Source: DASXRA01 sp036502575
GTDB lineage: Bacteria; Actinomycetota; Actinomycetes; Mycobacteriales; Jatrophihabitantaceae
Direction: 5' to 3'
Assembly: GCA_036502575.1 (NCBI GenBank)
Contig: DASXYL010000062.1
Coordinates: 1 to 64,000, forward strand
Length of the DNA stretch: 64,000 bases
A program made the translations under genes and the position numbers. The notes beneath the pieces were generated by a model, which was not told the DNA's origin, ran no database searches, and saw nothing but the letters and a program-made list of their open reading frames with translations. Positions 40,728 to 49,770 of this stretch are shown one piece after another. How positions within the stretch are numbered: position 1 is the first letter of the stretch; every line of letters begins with the position of its first letter.

Positions 40728-43700
40728 CTAGGCCACCACGCTGGACGCGTTGTAGGCGTCGACCGCGACGCGTGGGTCGCCGGGCCGCATCGGGTCGGCC
40801 GGCCAGGACACGCTGATCTCGCGCGACTCCCCGGGAAGCAGCCACACGTAGTTGTCGCCGTACATCGCCGGCAGGACGCGCCGGCCCGACCGGTCCCGCA
40901 CCGACAGCCGCACCATTGCCGCGACGCTCTTGCCGACGTTGGTGACCGTCGCCCGGACCTGCTGCCTCGACGACGACCGGGTCGTGACGGTCAGCCGCGT
41001 TCGGGGCAGGGCGTTGAGCGCCTGGACGTTCGTGGCGTAGCGATAGCGCCAGTACGTGTTGGTCGACAGCAGGGCGCCGTGGCGGTCACGCAGTTCCAGC
41101 CGCAGCAGGTGCAGGTCGGGGTAGCCGGCCTTCCAGGCGCAGGTGAACGCGGTCGCGATGTTCGACGCCGCAACGCTGATCGTCTGCTGCCGGCGGTCGA
41201 GTCGCTTGCCGGCGAGGTCGTACACCGTCGCCGTCACGGTGGCCCGGTCGATGGCGCCTGGTGTGTGGTTGGCGGCGAGGACGGTCCAGTCGCTGGCGTT
41301 GGCCTGGACATGCACCGGCTCGCAGCCTTTGCGCGATCCGTAGTAGGCCCCGTTCACGTCCAGGTCGTAGTCGTAGGTCTGCCAGACGGTGCTGTGCCAG
41401 GCCGGATGCGACATCCACAGCAGCAGCCCGGTCGCGTCGCGCCACAGGTTGGCGTTCCACGCCTCGAACATCGCCCGCGTGCTCTCGTAGTTGACGAACT
41501 GAGCCCGTCGGCAGAACTCGTCGAGGCTGGTGGAGGCGCCGAGCCGCGCGTCGATCGCCGCGCGGTAGCCACCGGTCTGCTGGTTGCCGATCTCGGACCA
41601 GTCGTGGTAGTTCCACACCTCGCTGATCGGCCAGCCGGGCTCGTCCCCGACGAGGTTCTGCATGCTGTCGGTGACCGGGACGACGGGCATGCCGATCTCG
41701 GTGTGGAAGCCGAACGCGTTCGTGTCGTAGCTGCCCTTGTCGAAGTACGACGCCGGATCCACCCAGTGGTACGGGCCGTGGCCGCTGACGATGCCGCCGG
41801 CGGAGTTGCTGATGTAGATGACCTCGCCGTCCTCGTCGGCGACCGCCTGCCGCATGCCGGTGTCGAGGTGCGCGGGCGGCACCTCCTCGTTGGCGCCGCA
41901 CCACACGACGATGCATGGATGGGTGCGATACCGGCGGATCGTGTCGGCCGCGGTGTCGACGTATCCGGGGATGTTGTCGTTGAACGCCCCGGCCTCCCAA
42001 AAGTCGTTCCAGACGAGGATGCCGTTCTCGTCGCACAGCCGGTACAGCTCGTCGCGGTTGCTGCTGCCGAGCCAGTTGCGGATCATCGTGAAGTTCATGT
42101 CGCGATGCATCCGGACGGCGGTTTCGAGACGGCCGTCCGTGCGGCGCAGCAACTCGTCCCAGCCCCAGTTGCCGCCGCGGCAGAACACCGGGACGCCGTT
42201 CACGCTGATCTTCAGCTGTGTGACCGCGTTGTTGACGGACTTGACGTCCGTCCACTGCGCGCCGTCGTCGGACACCTGGATGACGTAGTCACGGGCGTAC
42301 GCCTGCTCCCAGGCGATCGCGACCTGATCGAACGTCGCGGGTGATCCGAAGTCGACCTGGATCCACTGGTTGTCCTGGTAGGCGGACGACCAGCGGGTGC
42401 GCGGGTTGCCGTCGACAGCGTTGGGCGCGGCGTCGTTGTCGCCGTCGTTCGAGGAGGCGGTGGCCGTCTTGTGCAGGGCGAGGTCGACGGTGGGGGCGGC
42501 GCTGCTCGACGCCGACAACGTCCACATCGACACGCCCCACTGGGTCGCCCGGCCGCCGCACTGGACGCGCAGGTAGCGCGCGGTCTGCTCGGCGATCGTC
42601 TCGGTCTGCGTGTAGGAATCGCCGAGCGCCGCCGCGTTGTCGACGGACTTCACGTCGGTCCACTGCGCGCCGTCGTCGGAGACCTGCACGACGAAGTCGA
42701 GCGCGTACGCCTGCTCCCACGCGATCTGGATCTGGTCGAACGCGGTAACCGCGCCGAGGTCGACCTGGATCCACTGATCGTCCTGGTACGCCGAGGACCA
42801 GCGCGTCGTGTTGTTGCCGTCGACGGCGTTGGATGCCGGGCTGCCGTCGTCCGAGGAGGCGGTGGCGGTCTGGTGCAGCGCTCGGTCGACGTTCGGCGCG
42901 GAGCTGTTGACGACGGCGAGCCGCCACATCGACACGCCCCACTGGGTGGCGCGCTGGCCGCACTGGATGCGGACGTAGCGGGCCTGCTGGGCGCCGACGT
43001 CGACGATCTGCCCGGGGGCGTCGCTGCCGGACGCCACGACGAACGTGGGCGTCGAGGACGGCGGCACGACGATCGGCTCGTCGTAGTCGTAGCGGAACTC
43101 GCGGATGCCGAATCGGGTGGTGCGCGTGTCGCTGGTCCGGCCACCGGTTGCCGCGGTGATGCGCAGCTCGTGCAGGGCCGGCTCGCCGTACCCGTTCGGC
43201 CACCACAGTTTCGGGTTGTGGACGGTCTGCGGTGCCAGATCGACGTCGACCTGCTGCCCGGCGGGGACAGCGACCGTGCGGCGGACGTCGACGTTGTCGA
43301 ACGAGGCGGTGATCGTGACGTCGCGGTCGCGGCTGTCGGCGTTGCGCGCAGGCACGGTAATGCGCACCTCGGCCGTGCCGGGGGCGGGCAGCGTCGTGAC
43401 CACCCGCGGGTCGCTGATGACGACCGGCCCGGTGCTGCGCAGCCGGGCGTGATCCCAGATGCCGGCGGCGCGGTCACGCACGGCGGGCATCCAGTCCCAT
43501 CCGGACGCGGCGAGGTAGGTCGGCGAGTCGAGGTAGAGCTGGCCGGACTGGACGAACGTGTTGCCGTTGCTGCTCTTGTCGCCCGGTGTACCGGGATGCG
43601 GCATCGGCTGAATCTGTACAGCCAGGCTGTGTTGCCCACGGGAGGCGGCGAGCGCACTCGTGACGTCGAACGCGGCGCGGGCGAACGGATGGGTGAGCGT

Positions 43701-44738
43701 GCCTATGTTCTTACCGTTGAGCCAGACGTCGGCCTGGTGGTTGATCCCGTCGAGCTCGAGCCAGATGCGGCGGCCCGCGCTCGTGTCGAGCCGGCTCGGC
43801 AGGGCGAACACTCGCCGGTACCACCAGGCGTGCCGGGAGAGCGCCTCCGGGATCTGCAGGTTGTTGAACCCGGCGACCGGGTCCGGCAGGTGCTCGGCCG
43901 CGACGAGGCTGGCCAGCACCGTCCCCGGAACCACCGCGGGCAGCCACGTCTCGACCGGGACCGTCGGCTGCGACAGCGCGGCGCCGTCCAGGGTCCCGAC
44001 GAAGTCGTCAAGGGTGAGCTCCCACCCGGACTCGATCGGCACGGTGCCGTCCGGCGACACGGTCAGGGCCGGAGCGGGCCGCCGATCGCCACCCCAGCTG
44101 GTCCAGCCGGTGGCCGGCGGCCGCGGGACCTGGCTCGTGCCGTACACCTGGAACCCGTTGAGCCCGACCGGGTTGGCGTTGGCGCGCCGGGTCGACGTGA
44201 AGCGGATCCACCGCGCCGTCACCGGCTCGGGCAGCGCGATGTCCATCGTGGCGCCCGTCCCGGAATCCGTGGCGTAGGCCTGCGTCCAGGTGGTCCCGTC
44301 GGCGGAGACGTCGAGGCGGAAGGACACCGCCGCGCTCGAGAGGATCTCGCTGCCCGTCGTGTGGCCGTAGTCGCCGTTGAACGCCGGGTCGTCGAGCGTC
44401 GCTTCGAAGACGAGGGTCACCGCCTCGATCGAACACGGCGCCTGCAGGTCGACCGCGATCCACTGCGGGTCGCCGGGCGCTGCCCGCCACCCCGTCCCGC
44501 GGACACCGGTGGTCGCCAGACCGTCGACGGCGAACTGACCCGGCGTCGGCGCGTAGTCGACGGAGGAGACGCGCACCGGGCGGTACTGGGCCAGGTCGGC
44601 GCCTCGGGCCGCCGGGGCGCTCACCGCGCTCGCTCGCGCCTTACCCGGTAGCGCCGCGCCGACCCCGAAGGTCGCGAGGACGGTGGCTCCGGCGGAGAGA
44701 AACGTACGACGCGAGAGGGCATCGTGGTTCGCAGGCAT
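40728..44738 (-). CDS. Exported GH2 enzyme with inserted duplicated discoidin-like modules
   Basis: A 1336-residue secreted protein. A Tat-like signal (SRRTFLSAGATVLATFGVG) leads into an F5/8-type module (~50-205) and the GH2 sugar-binding and Ig-like domains (~240-540). At about 565-840 a pair of near-identical discoidin-like segments interrupts the enzyme before the barrel resumes with SVNGVPVFCRGGNWGWDE. Expected acid/base is E951 (CGANEEVPP) and nucleophile E1014 (FHTEIGMP). The barrel resembles exo-beta-mannosidase, endo-mannosidase or exo-glucosaminidase GH2 members. ATG 44738 is preferred to TTG two codons upstream. Confidence 0.88.
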   Translation of the reverse strand: MPANHDALSRRTFLSAGATVLATFGVGAALPGKARASAVSAPAARGADLAQYRPVRVSSVDYAPTPGQFAVDGLATTGVRGTGWRAAPGDPQWIAVDLQAPCSIEAVTLVFEATLDDPAFNGDYGHTTGSEILSSAAVSFRLDVSADGTTWTQAYATDSGTGATMDIALPEPVTARWIRFTSTRRANANPVGLNGFQVYGTSQVPRPPATGWTSWGGDRRPAPALTVSPDGTVPIESGWELTLDDFVGTLDGAALSQPTVPVETWLPAVVPGTVLASLVAAEHLPDPVAGFNNLQIPEALSRHAWWYRRVFALPSRLDTSAGRRIWLELDGINHQADVWLNGKNIGTLTHPFARAAFDVTSALAASRGQHSLAVQIQPMPHPGTPGDKSSNGNTFVQSGQLYLDSPTYLAASGWDWMPAVRDRAAGIWDHARLRSTGPVVISDPRVVTTLPAPGTAEVRITVPARNADSRDRDVTITASFDNVDVRRTVAVPAGQQVDVDLAPQTVHNPKLWWPNGYGEPALHELRITAATGGRTSDTRTTRFGIREFRYDYDEPIVVPPSSTPTFVVASGSDAPGQIVDVGAQQARYVRIQCGQRATQWGVSMWRLAVVNSSAPNVDRALHQTATASSDDGSPASNAVDGNNTTRWSSAYQDDQWIQVDLGAVTAFDQIQIAWEQAYALDFVVQVSDDGAQWTDVKSVDNAAALGDSYTQTETIAEQTARYLRVQCGGRATQWGVSMWTLSASSSAAPTVDLALHKTATASSNDGDNDAAPNAVDGNPRTRWSSAYQDNQWIQVDFGSPATFDQVAIAWEQAYARDYVIQVSDDGAQWTDVKSVNNAVTQLKISVNGVPVFCRGGNWGWDELLRRTDGRLETAVRMHRDMNFTMIRNWLGSSNRDELYRLCDENGILVWNDFWEAGAFNDNIPGYVDTAADTIRRYRTHPCIVVWCGANEEVPPAHLDTGMRQAVADEDGEVIYISNSAGGIVSGHGPYHWVDPASYFDKGSYDTNAFGFHTEIGMPVVPVTDSMQNLVGDEPGWPISEVWNYHDWSEIGNQQTGGYRAAIDARLGASTSLDEFCRRAQFVNYESTRAMFEAWNANLWRDATGLLLWMSHPAWHSTVWQTYDYDLDVNGAYYGSRKGCEPVHVQANASDWTVLAANHTPGAIDRATVTATVYDLAGKRLDRRQQTISVAASNIATAFTCAWKAGYPDLHLLRLELRDRHGALLSTNTYWRYRYATNVQALNALPRTRLTVTTRSSSRQQVRATVTNVGKSVAAMVRLSVRDRSGRRVLPAMYGDNYVWLLPGESREISVSWPADPMRPGDPRVAVDAYNASSVVA
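42233..43010 (-). repeat. Tandem ~400 bp duplication inside the GH2 gene
   Basis: Two adjacent units of about 400 bp are highly similar. Each encodes QWGVSMW, then TATASS, NAVDGN, RWSSAYQD, WIQVD, AWEQAYA and QVSDDGAQWTDVKSV. This indicates a recent duplication of a carbohydrate-binding-type module within the coding frame. Confidence 0.85.
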
Positions 44739-44775
44739 CGGCAACGGTCCGATCTGAACGGAGGTTCGGTCGTTC

Positions 44776-44789
44776 TGACAACGCTGTCA
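44776..44789. promoter_or_regulatory. LacI-like operator before GH2
   Basis: TGACA-ACGC-TGTCA has 5-bp inverted arms around a CG-centred spacer, the usual form of LacI-family sites, 37 bp upstream of the GH2 start. No LacI-family gene lies in the window, so the regulator would be encoded elsewhere. Confidence 0.5.
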
Positions 44790-44887
44790 TACTGCAGGTT
44801 GCGGAGGGGTGTCAAGGTGACGCCGAGTCTCGTTCGGGACCGGCTGTGCTCGCATCCGCCATCGGTCAGCGGACTGACGTCGCGTCG

Positions 44888-45505
44888 CTACGGGGATACC
44901 GCGATGCCGAGGGACTCGGCGGCCAGCGCCTTCGGGGCGCCCTTCTCGTAGAACACGTCGACCTCGGTGATCGTGAAGCCCGCGCTCGTGAGCAGCTCGA
45001 CGATCGGACGGGTGAGGTGGCAGCCGGCGAAGAGCCGCTTCTGCAGGGGTTCGAGGCGATGTTGCCAGCGTTGTACCCCCTCGTCGGGGGCCAGCCCGTG
45101 CTCGACGAAGTGCAACGTCGCACCGGGTCTGAGCACGCGCCGCAGTTCGCGCAGTGCAACCGAGACGTCCGGGATCGTGCACAGCGTCCAGGTGGACACC
45201 GCGGCGTCGTAGCTGTTGTCGGCGAACGGCAGCGACTGGCCGTCCAGGCCAGAGCGCTCGACCGGGACAGTGGCTGCGCCGAGGCGCTTGCCGGCCAGTT
45301 TCCAGCCGACGTCGGACGGCTCGACCGCGGACACCCGGGTGACCGCGGGCGGGTAGAACGGAATGTTGAGTCCCGAGCCGAAGCCGATCTCGACGACGTC
45401 GCCGGCCAGGTCCTCGCAGACGCGGCGCCGCAGGGGTTGCATCGTCTTCATACCGCAGGCCCGGTTGATGATCCGCGGGACGACTCGTTCGCTGTAGAAC
45501 CCCAT
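44888..45505 (-). CDS. Class I SAM-dependent methyltransferase
   Basis: A 205-residue UbiE/METTL7-like methyltransferase. SAM-binding motif VVEIGFGSGLNIPFY (about 37-51), acidic loop VSAVEPSD, and post-motif DAAVSTWTLCTIPD followed by LRRVLRPGATLHFVEHG. Substrate unknown; neighbours do not help. Confidence 0.85.
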   Translation of the reverse strand: MGFYSERVVPRIINRACGMKTMQPLRRRVCEDLAGDVVEIGFGSGLNIPFYPPAVTRVSAVEPSDVGWKLAGKRLGAATVPVERSGLDGQSLPFADNSYDAAVSTWTLCTIPDVSVALRELRRVLRPGATLHFVEHGLAPDEGVQRWQHRLEPLQKRLFAGCHLTRPIVELLTSAGFTITEVDVFYEKGAPKALAAESLGIAVSP

Positions 45506-45562
45506 GGCGGCCTCCCCACCTGCAGGAAGCGTGGCACGACGTCGGGCTGCGCGCCAGAGCGG

Positions 45563-46435
45563 CTAGTCGCTGGGTCTTGGCCGGCCCAGCGGCCCCAATC
45601 GTCCTCGGAGTTCGCGGAGGCGCTCACCGGTGTACGTGCGGACGACCCGCGAGAGATGGCTCTGGTCGACAAACCCGAGATCGGTGGAGAGGGCGGCGAG
45701 GTTCTCGTACCCGTCGGCCATACGGTCGAAGGCGATCGCGACCCGAACTCGGTTCCGGAACTGCGAGAGCGTCATCCCGGATACCTGGGAGAACACGCGG
45801 CTGACGTGAAAGCGCGTGTGACCGAGCGCCCGGGCCAGCTCCCCGAAGTCGGCGCCCGCCGGGTCGGCGACGATTGCCTCGCGGGCCTGCGCAACGATTC
45901 GGCGGTGGTTGGCTCGGGTTGTCGAGCGACGGGCGGTGAAGCGTCCGGGGACGGCGCGTTCGGTCAGGCCGCCCACGAGTTGTGCGAGCCGCTCGTCGAC
46001 TTCGAACCCATCGGTTCCCCGGCGGAGAGCGACGACCAGCTCGCGGTGCCGAAGGTCGATGGCGGGCGTGGTCGTGAACGGCTCGTCCGGCACCGACCCG
46101 TCGGCCGCCAACGAATAGACGGCGCTCGGTGACAACCACAGTGACGTGCACCGATCGCCGGTCGCGCGATGGTGCGCCATGCGCTGCTCGACGAAGGGCC
46201 GCTCGAAGAACGCGTCCGTCGGCCCCAGGTACGCGCCCTCGCCATTGACCTCACGCCAGTACCCGCCGCGACGAATGAGGACGAGGCCGTAGTCGCGGCT
46301 GTATTCGTATGACCCGAGGGCTCCAGCCGGCTTGCGGCAGTCGTGGTCGACGACGCGCACGCCCGGCGCCTCGCCCAACACGGTGAGGACAGCGTCGGGC
46401 GCCGAGATCTCGCCGTGGAGCTTCGCCTTCGACAT
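45563..46435 (-). CDS. AraC-family transcriptional regulator
   Basis: A 290-residue regulator with an N-terminal cupin-like ligand domain (~15-160) and a C-terminal double HTH (~190-285; FGELARALGHTRFHVSRVFS, then LAALSTDLGFVDQSHLSRVV). Divergent from the RibD-like gene 105 bp away, which is its likeliest target. Confidence 0.87.
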   Translation of the reverse strand: MSKAKLHGEISAPDAVLTVLGEAPGVRVVDHDCRKPAGALGSYEYSRDYGLVLIRRGGYWREVNGEGAYLGPTDAFFERPFVEQRMAHHRATGDRCTSLWLSPSAVYSLAADGSVPDEPFTTTPAIDLRHRELVVALRRGTDGFEVDERLAQLVGGLTERAVPGRFTARRSTTRANHRRIVAQAREAIVADPAGADFGELARALGHTRFHVSRVFSQVSGMTLSQFRNRVRVAIAFDRMADGYENLAALSTDLGFVDQSHLSRVVRTYTGERLRELRGRLGPLGRPRPSD

Positions 46436-46540
46436 CGCGCCCTCCGCCCCCCGTCAACCGAACACAAATCTACAAGCGGGCGCGGCCACGGGCCGGATAG
46501 CGTCGCCGCAGACAATCCCTCGTGCTGAGAAGAGGTCGCT

Positions 46541-47119
46541 GTGCGGAAGTTGATCGCCGGGATGCAGACATCTGTCGACGGCAAGATCGAGGGGCCGGAC
46601 GGATATGCCGACTGGGTCGAAGGTTGGGGCGACAACTACGACCTGATGCCGCACATCGACGCCTGCCTGCTCGGGGGCGGGATGTACCCCAGCCACGAGC
46701 AGTACTGGACCGGGATCGAGGAGACCGAGCCGGGCAAACCCCACCCGCTCACCGGCAGTGTGCCGACGTCGGCCGAGGTCGAATGGGCCCGATTCGCGGC
46801 GCAGATCCCGCACTACGTCCTGTCGAGCACCCTGACGTCGGCGAACTGGCCAAGGACGAGTTTCCTCCGCAGCCTCCACGACGTTGCCGCCATCAAGGAG
46901 CAACCGGGCAAGGACATCTACCTGATCGGCGGCGCTCGAACCACGGTGAGTCTGATCGAGGGCGGACTCGTCGATGAACTCCGCCTGCACGTCCACCCGC
47001 TGATCGCCGGCGTTGGAAAGGCGCTCTTCGAGGCGTCCGGACCTCGTCGTGGACTCGAGCTCCAGAACGTTCAGCAGCTCGACGATGGACGGGTCAGCCT
47101 GATCTACCGGGTCAGCTAA
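46541..47119 (+). CDS. Dihydrofolate reductase-like / RibD C-domain protein
   Basis: A 192-residue protein of the RibD C-terminal/DHFR-fold family (COG0262): RKLIAGMQTSVDGKIEGPDG at the N-terminus, LLGGGMYPS, and the nucleotide-binding segment DIYLIGGARTTVSLIEGGLV. GTG start. Many such proteins are NADPH-dependent reductases of unknown substrate rather than true DHFR or riboflavin enzymes. Divergent from an AraC regulator. Confidence 0.85.
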   Translation: MRKLIAGMQTSVDGKIEGPDGYADWVEGWGDNYDLMPHIDACLLGGGMYPSHEQYWTGIEETEPGKPHPLTGSVPTSAEVEWARFAAQIPHYVLSSTLTSANWPRTSFLRSLHDVAAIKEQPGKDIYLIGGARTTVSLIEGGLVDELRLHVHPLIAGVGKALFEASGPRRGLELQNVQQLDDGRVSLIYRVS

Positions 47120-47185
47120 CCGATTCTCGCGCCCTATCCAAGATCTAGTACCTGGTGCGCAGTCGAGCAGGTCCGAGGCGGCGCC

Positions 47186-48004
47186 TCAGCGAAGTGTGTC
47201 CGCGTGATTGGGTACCGACCGGTATAGCTCCCGTGGTGGGCGGACGTAGTTGATCGCGGACGGTCGGCTCGGCAGCTCCAGCGGGGCACGCTGCACCTGT
47301 TCGTAGGGAATCGTCGAGAGCAGGTGGGCGATCATGTTGATGCGGGCGCTGCGCTTGTCGTCGGCCTCGACCACGTACCAGGGCGAATCGGCCGTGTCGG
47401 TATGGACGAACATCTCGTCCTTTGCGCGCGAGTAGTCCTCCCAACGACGGATGGACTCCAGGTCCATGGGTGAGAGCTTCCAGCGGCGCATCGGATCGTC
47501 GAGACGCGATCGGAATCGCCGCTCCTGCTCCTGGTCGCTCACCGAGAACCAGTACTTGCGCAGCAGGATCCCGTCCTCGACGAGCAGCCGTTCGACCACC
47601 GGGCACTGGGCCAGGAAGCGCCGGAACTCCTCCGGCGTGCAGAAACCCATGACGTGCTCGACGCCGGCGCGGTTGTACCAGGAGCGGTCCATCAGGACGA
47701 TCTCGCCCGCAGCCGGCAGGTGCTCGACATAGCGCTGGAAGTACCACTCGCCACGTTGCCGTTCTGTGGGAGCCGGAAGGGCGACGATGCGGGCGAGGCG
47801 AGGGTTCAGGAACTCGCTCACCCGCTTGATCGTGCTGCCCTTGCCCGCCGCATCGCGCCCTTCGAAGATCACGACGATCCGCGCACCGGTCGACCGCACC
47901 CACTCCTGCATATTCACCAACTCGGCCTGCAGCCGGCCCAGTTCCTGTTCGTAGAGCGCCCGCCCGAGCCGAGGCTGGACGGCTGATTGCTTGTTCTTGG
48001 CCAT
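47186..48004 (-). CDS. ppk2: Polyphosphate kinase 2
   Basis: A 272-residue single-domain PPK2, which uses polyphosphate to phosphorylate nucleotides (or the reverse). Walker A GRDAAGKG at 49-56, Walker B and lid start MDRSWYNRAGVE with D106/R107. Length fits the short one-domain class; NDP versus NMP preference is not readable. ATG 48004 is preferred to the adjacent GTG one codon earlier. Confidence 0.93.
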   Translation of the reverse strand: MAKNKQSAVQPRLGRALYEQELGRLQAELVNMQEWVRSTGARIVVIFEGRDAAGKGSTIKRVSEFLNPRLARIVALPAPTERQRGEWYFQRYVEHLPAAGEIVLMDRSWYNRAGVEHVMGFCTPEEFRRFLAQCPVVERLLVEDGILLRKYWFSVSDQEQERRFRSRLDDPMRRWKLSPMDLESIRRWEDYSRAKDEMFVHTDTADSPWYVVEADDKRSARINMIAHLLSTIPYEQVQRAPLELPSRPSAINYVRPPRELYRSVPNHADTLR

Positions 48005-48015
48005 CACTCAGTTTC

Positions 48016-48150
48016 TCAGCGGACGCAAGATCTGTTCGGAGGTCGTCCTGCCCGCCGGTGAAGCGCGGTGAACAGGTCAACGCATTCGCGGTGCCAGGCA
48101 TCGTTCTTGATCGCGGCCGCGACCAGCGCGCCGGTATCGCAGACGATCAC
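48016..48150 (-). pseudogene. Truncated VapC-type PIN toxin
   Basis: GTG 48150 begins VIVCDTGALVAAAIKND, the N-terminal strand and first acidic residue of a PIN-domain ribonuclease, but the frame stops after 44 codons, about a third of a normal VapC, losing the remaining catalytic acids. The tail after LFTALHRR does not resemble a PIN domain. It directly follows an antitoxin-like remnant. Confidence 0.65.
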
Positions 48151-48152
48151 AG

Positions 48153-48275
48153 TTAGCGGCCGAAGCCGTCAGCGAGCAGCTCCTCGACCCGCTCGGATGT
48201 GTCCGAATGCTTCGAGGTGACCGCGCCGAACCACGGCCGCGACAAGTATCGCAGTCCGACAGGAACCCTCAGATT
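48153..48275 (-). pseudogene. VapB-like antitoxin remnant
   Basis: In the frame ending in TAA at 48153-48155, the last ~40 codons read SLNLRVPVGLRYL, then PWFGAVTSKHSDTSERVEEL and LADGFGR, whose end is typical of VapB antitoxin C-termini that plug the PIN toxin. No convincing start or complete DNA-binding domain is seen upstream. It lies 2 bp before the toxin remnant, matching vapBC order. Confidence 0.5.
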
Positions 48276-48442
48276 GAGAGAGGATCGGCGACTCCGACGT
48301 GACGTGGCGTCGAGGCCGGCGCGGGACACCAGCCACGAAACATCGTGGCTCCTCTCTGGTCAAGTTGATCTTGGTTTTGGGTTGTAGCGTTGCTGGTGGC
48401 GGGCCCGGGAAGTGACTGGTCCGAAGTGCCGGTGTAGGGGTG

Positions 48443-49546
48443 TTAGCCGGTCGCGCTGGAGTTGGTAGTCGCCCCCTGGTGTCCTCCCGGGCTCGTCACC
48501 TGCGCGGGTGCAGCGTCGGTGATCATGCGCCGGTAGACGATGTCGGACAGCCGGCGTTTGAGGCAGCGCAGGGCTTCCTTGTGGCCCTTGCCGTCGGCGC
48601 GTTTGCGTTGGTAGTAGCTGCGGCCGGGCCCGTCGTGGCGGATCTGGGTGATGGCCATGGTGTGCAGGCAGCAATTGAGTTGACGGTCTCCAGCCCGGGA
48701 GAGCCGGTGGCGCACGATGTCACCGGAGGAGACCTCGATCGGTGCGGTTCCGGTGTAGGAGGCGAACGCGGCGGCGGAGCGGAACCGGTGCACGTCACCG
48801 ACGCGGGCGAGGATTTTCGCGGCGGTCAGGGTTCCGATGCCGCGAAGGTCGGTCAGGGTGCTGCGGCTGGTCTGCACGGCTGTGGTGATCTCGGCGTTGG
48901 TGGCGGCGATGCGCCGGTCGAGGTGGCGGATTTCGGCAACCAGCTCGACGGCCACGCGGCGCAGTGTGCGCGGCCCGGTGCTGCGGGGTCGGACACCGCG
49001 CAGGAGTTGGGCGGCGGTGTCGGCGTCCAGGTCACGTGGGGCGCCGCCGGGCAGCAGTTGGGTGAGCAGCACGTGCAGCCTGTTCACTGTCTGGGTGCGG
49101 GTCTTGACCACGTCGTCGCGGTGCTCGACCAAAGCGCGCAGCGCGGTGATCGCTTCATCGACCGCGACGGCCTGCAATCCGGCGGCGGTGAGCGCGGCGA
49201 TACCGACAGAGGTGGCATCGGCATCGTCGCTCTTGCGTCCGTGTCCGGTCGACAGCATCCGGACACGGGCGGCGAGCTTGGCCGGCACGTCGACCGCGGC
49301 GATCTGGTCGGCGGCCAGCCATCTGGCCAGCGGCGCACCTAACCCGGCGGCTCCCTCGATCGCCCAGGTGGCGCTCGGCCATCGTGCCGCGAACCGGCGC
49401 AGGTCGTGGTAGCCGGCCCGGCTGACCGGCACCCGGATCGTGGCCAGCGGCTGCAGCGATGCGTCGACTGCGGCGGCGGTCCACGACGCCTTGTGCGGAT
49501 CGATCCCGATGACCATCCGTTCCGATTCCTTATCCGTGCTCAACAT
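48443..49546 (-). CDS. IS110-family transposase
   Basis: A 367-residue DEDD-type recombinase. The RuvC-like N-domain has D16 in VIGIDPHK, then WAIEGAAGLG and SDDADA acidic motifs. The C-terminal Tnp20 domain has LRGIGTLTAAKILARVGDV and ASYTGTAPIEVSSG with the serine region. The ATG at 49546 is chosen because GAGGAGG lies just upstream. The frame is intact, so the element could be active. Confidence 0.92.
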   Translation of the reverse strand: MLSTDKESERMVIGIDPHKASWTAAAVDASLQPLATIRVPVSRAGYHDLRRFAARWPSATWAIEGAAGLGAPLARWLAADQIAAVDVPAKLAARVRMLSTGHGRKSDDADATSVGIAALTAAGLQAVAVDEAITALRALVEHRDDVVKTRTQTVNRLHVLLTQLLPGGAPRDLDADTAAQLLRGVRPRSTGPRTLRRVAVELVAEIRHLDRRIAATNAEITTAVQTSRSTLTDLRGIGTLTAAKILARVGDVHRFRSAAAFASYTGTAPIEVSSGDIVRHRLSRAGDRQLNCCLHTMAITQIRHDGPGRSYYQRKRADGKGHKEALRCLKRRLSDIVYRRMITDAAPAQVTSPGGHQGATTNSSATG

Positions 49547-49735
49547 CAACCTCCTCGACGACACCACGGGTCATGAGGCGAGGAGGGCATACCAACTTTC
49601 GGCTGTGCAGACCTCTCTTGAGCCACTCCCGCCAGCGGTGCCGACCGGGAACGCAAGCCGTCTATGAGCCAGCCCGGGCAGGGCGACAGGTATGGCGAGA
49701 GCGATCCCGATCGACACCTCGAAGACCAGGGCTGC
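49547..49735 (-). ncRNA. Candidate IS110 bridge-RNA region
   Basis: In IS110-group elements the non-coding segment before the transposase encodes a bridge RNA that pairs with donor and target DNA. This ~190-bp segment occupies that position and contains no gene. I could not fold it or identify guide loops, so the call is positional only. Confidence 0.3.
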
Positions 49736-49770
49736 AGACCCCGATCTCCTGGCCGTGATTCAACAAGTTG

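Larger units (their letters stand above)
48364..49760 (-). mobile_element. IS110-family insertion sequence (ends approximate)
   Basis: The transposase gene with about 80 bp beyond its stop and about 200 bp before its start. IS110 elements lack long terminal inverted repeats, so exact ends cannot be read by eye. The broken VapBC pair lies on one side and an SCO6745-family gene on the other. Confidence 0.6.

Noticed and set aside
42471..44651. 726-codon open frame on the plus strand opposite GH2
   Set aside because: Low-complexity Arg/Val/Asp composition typical of antisense frames in GC-rich DNA; the GH2 catalytic motifs are on the minus strand.
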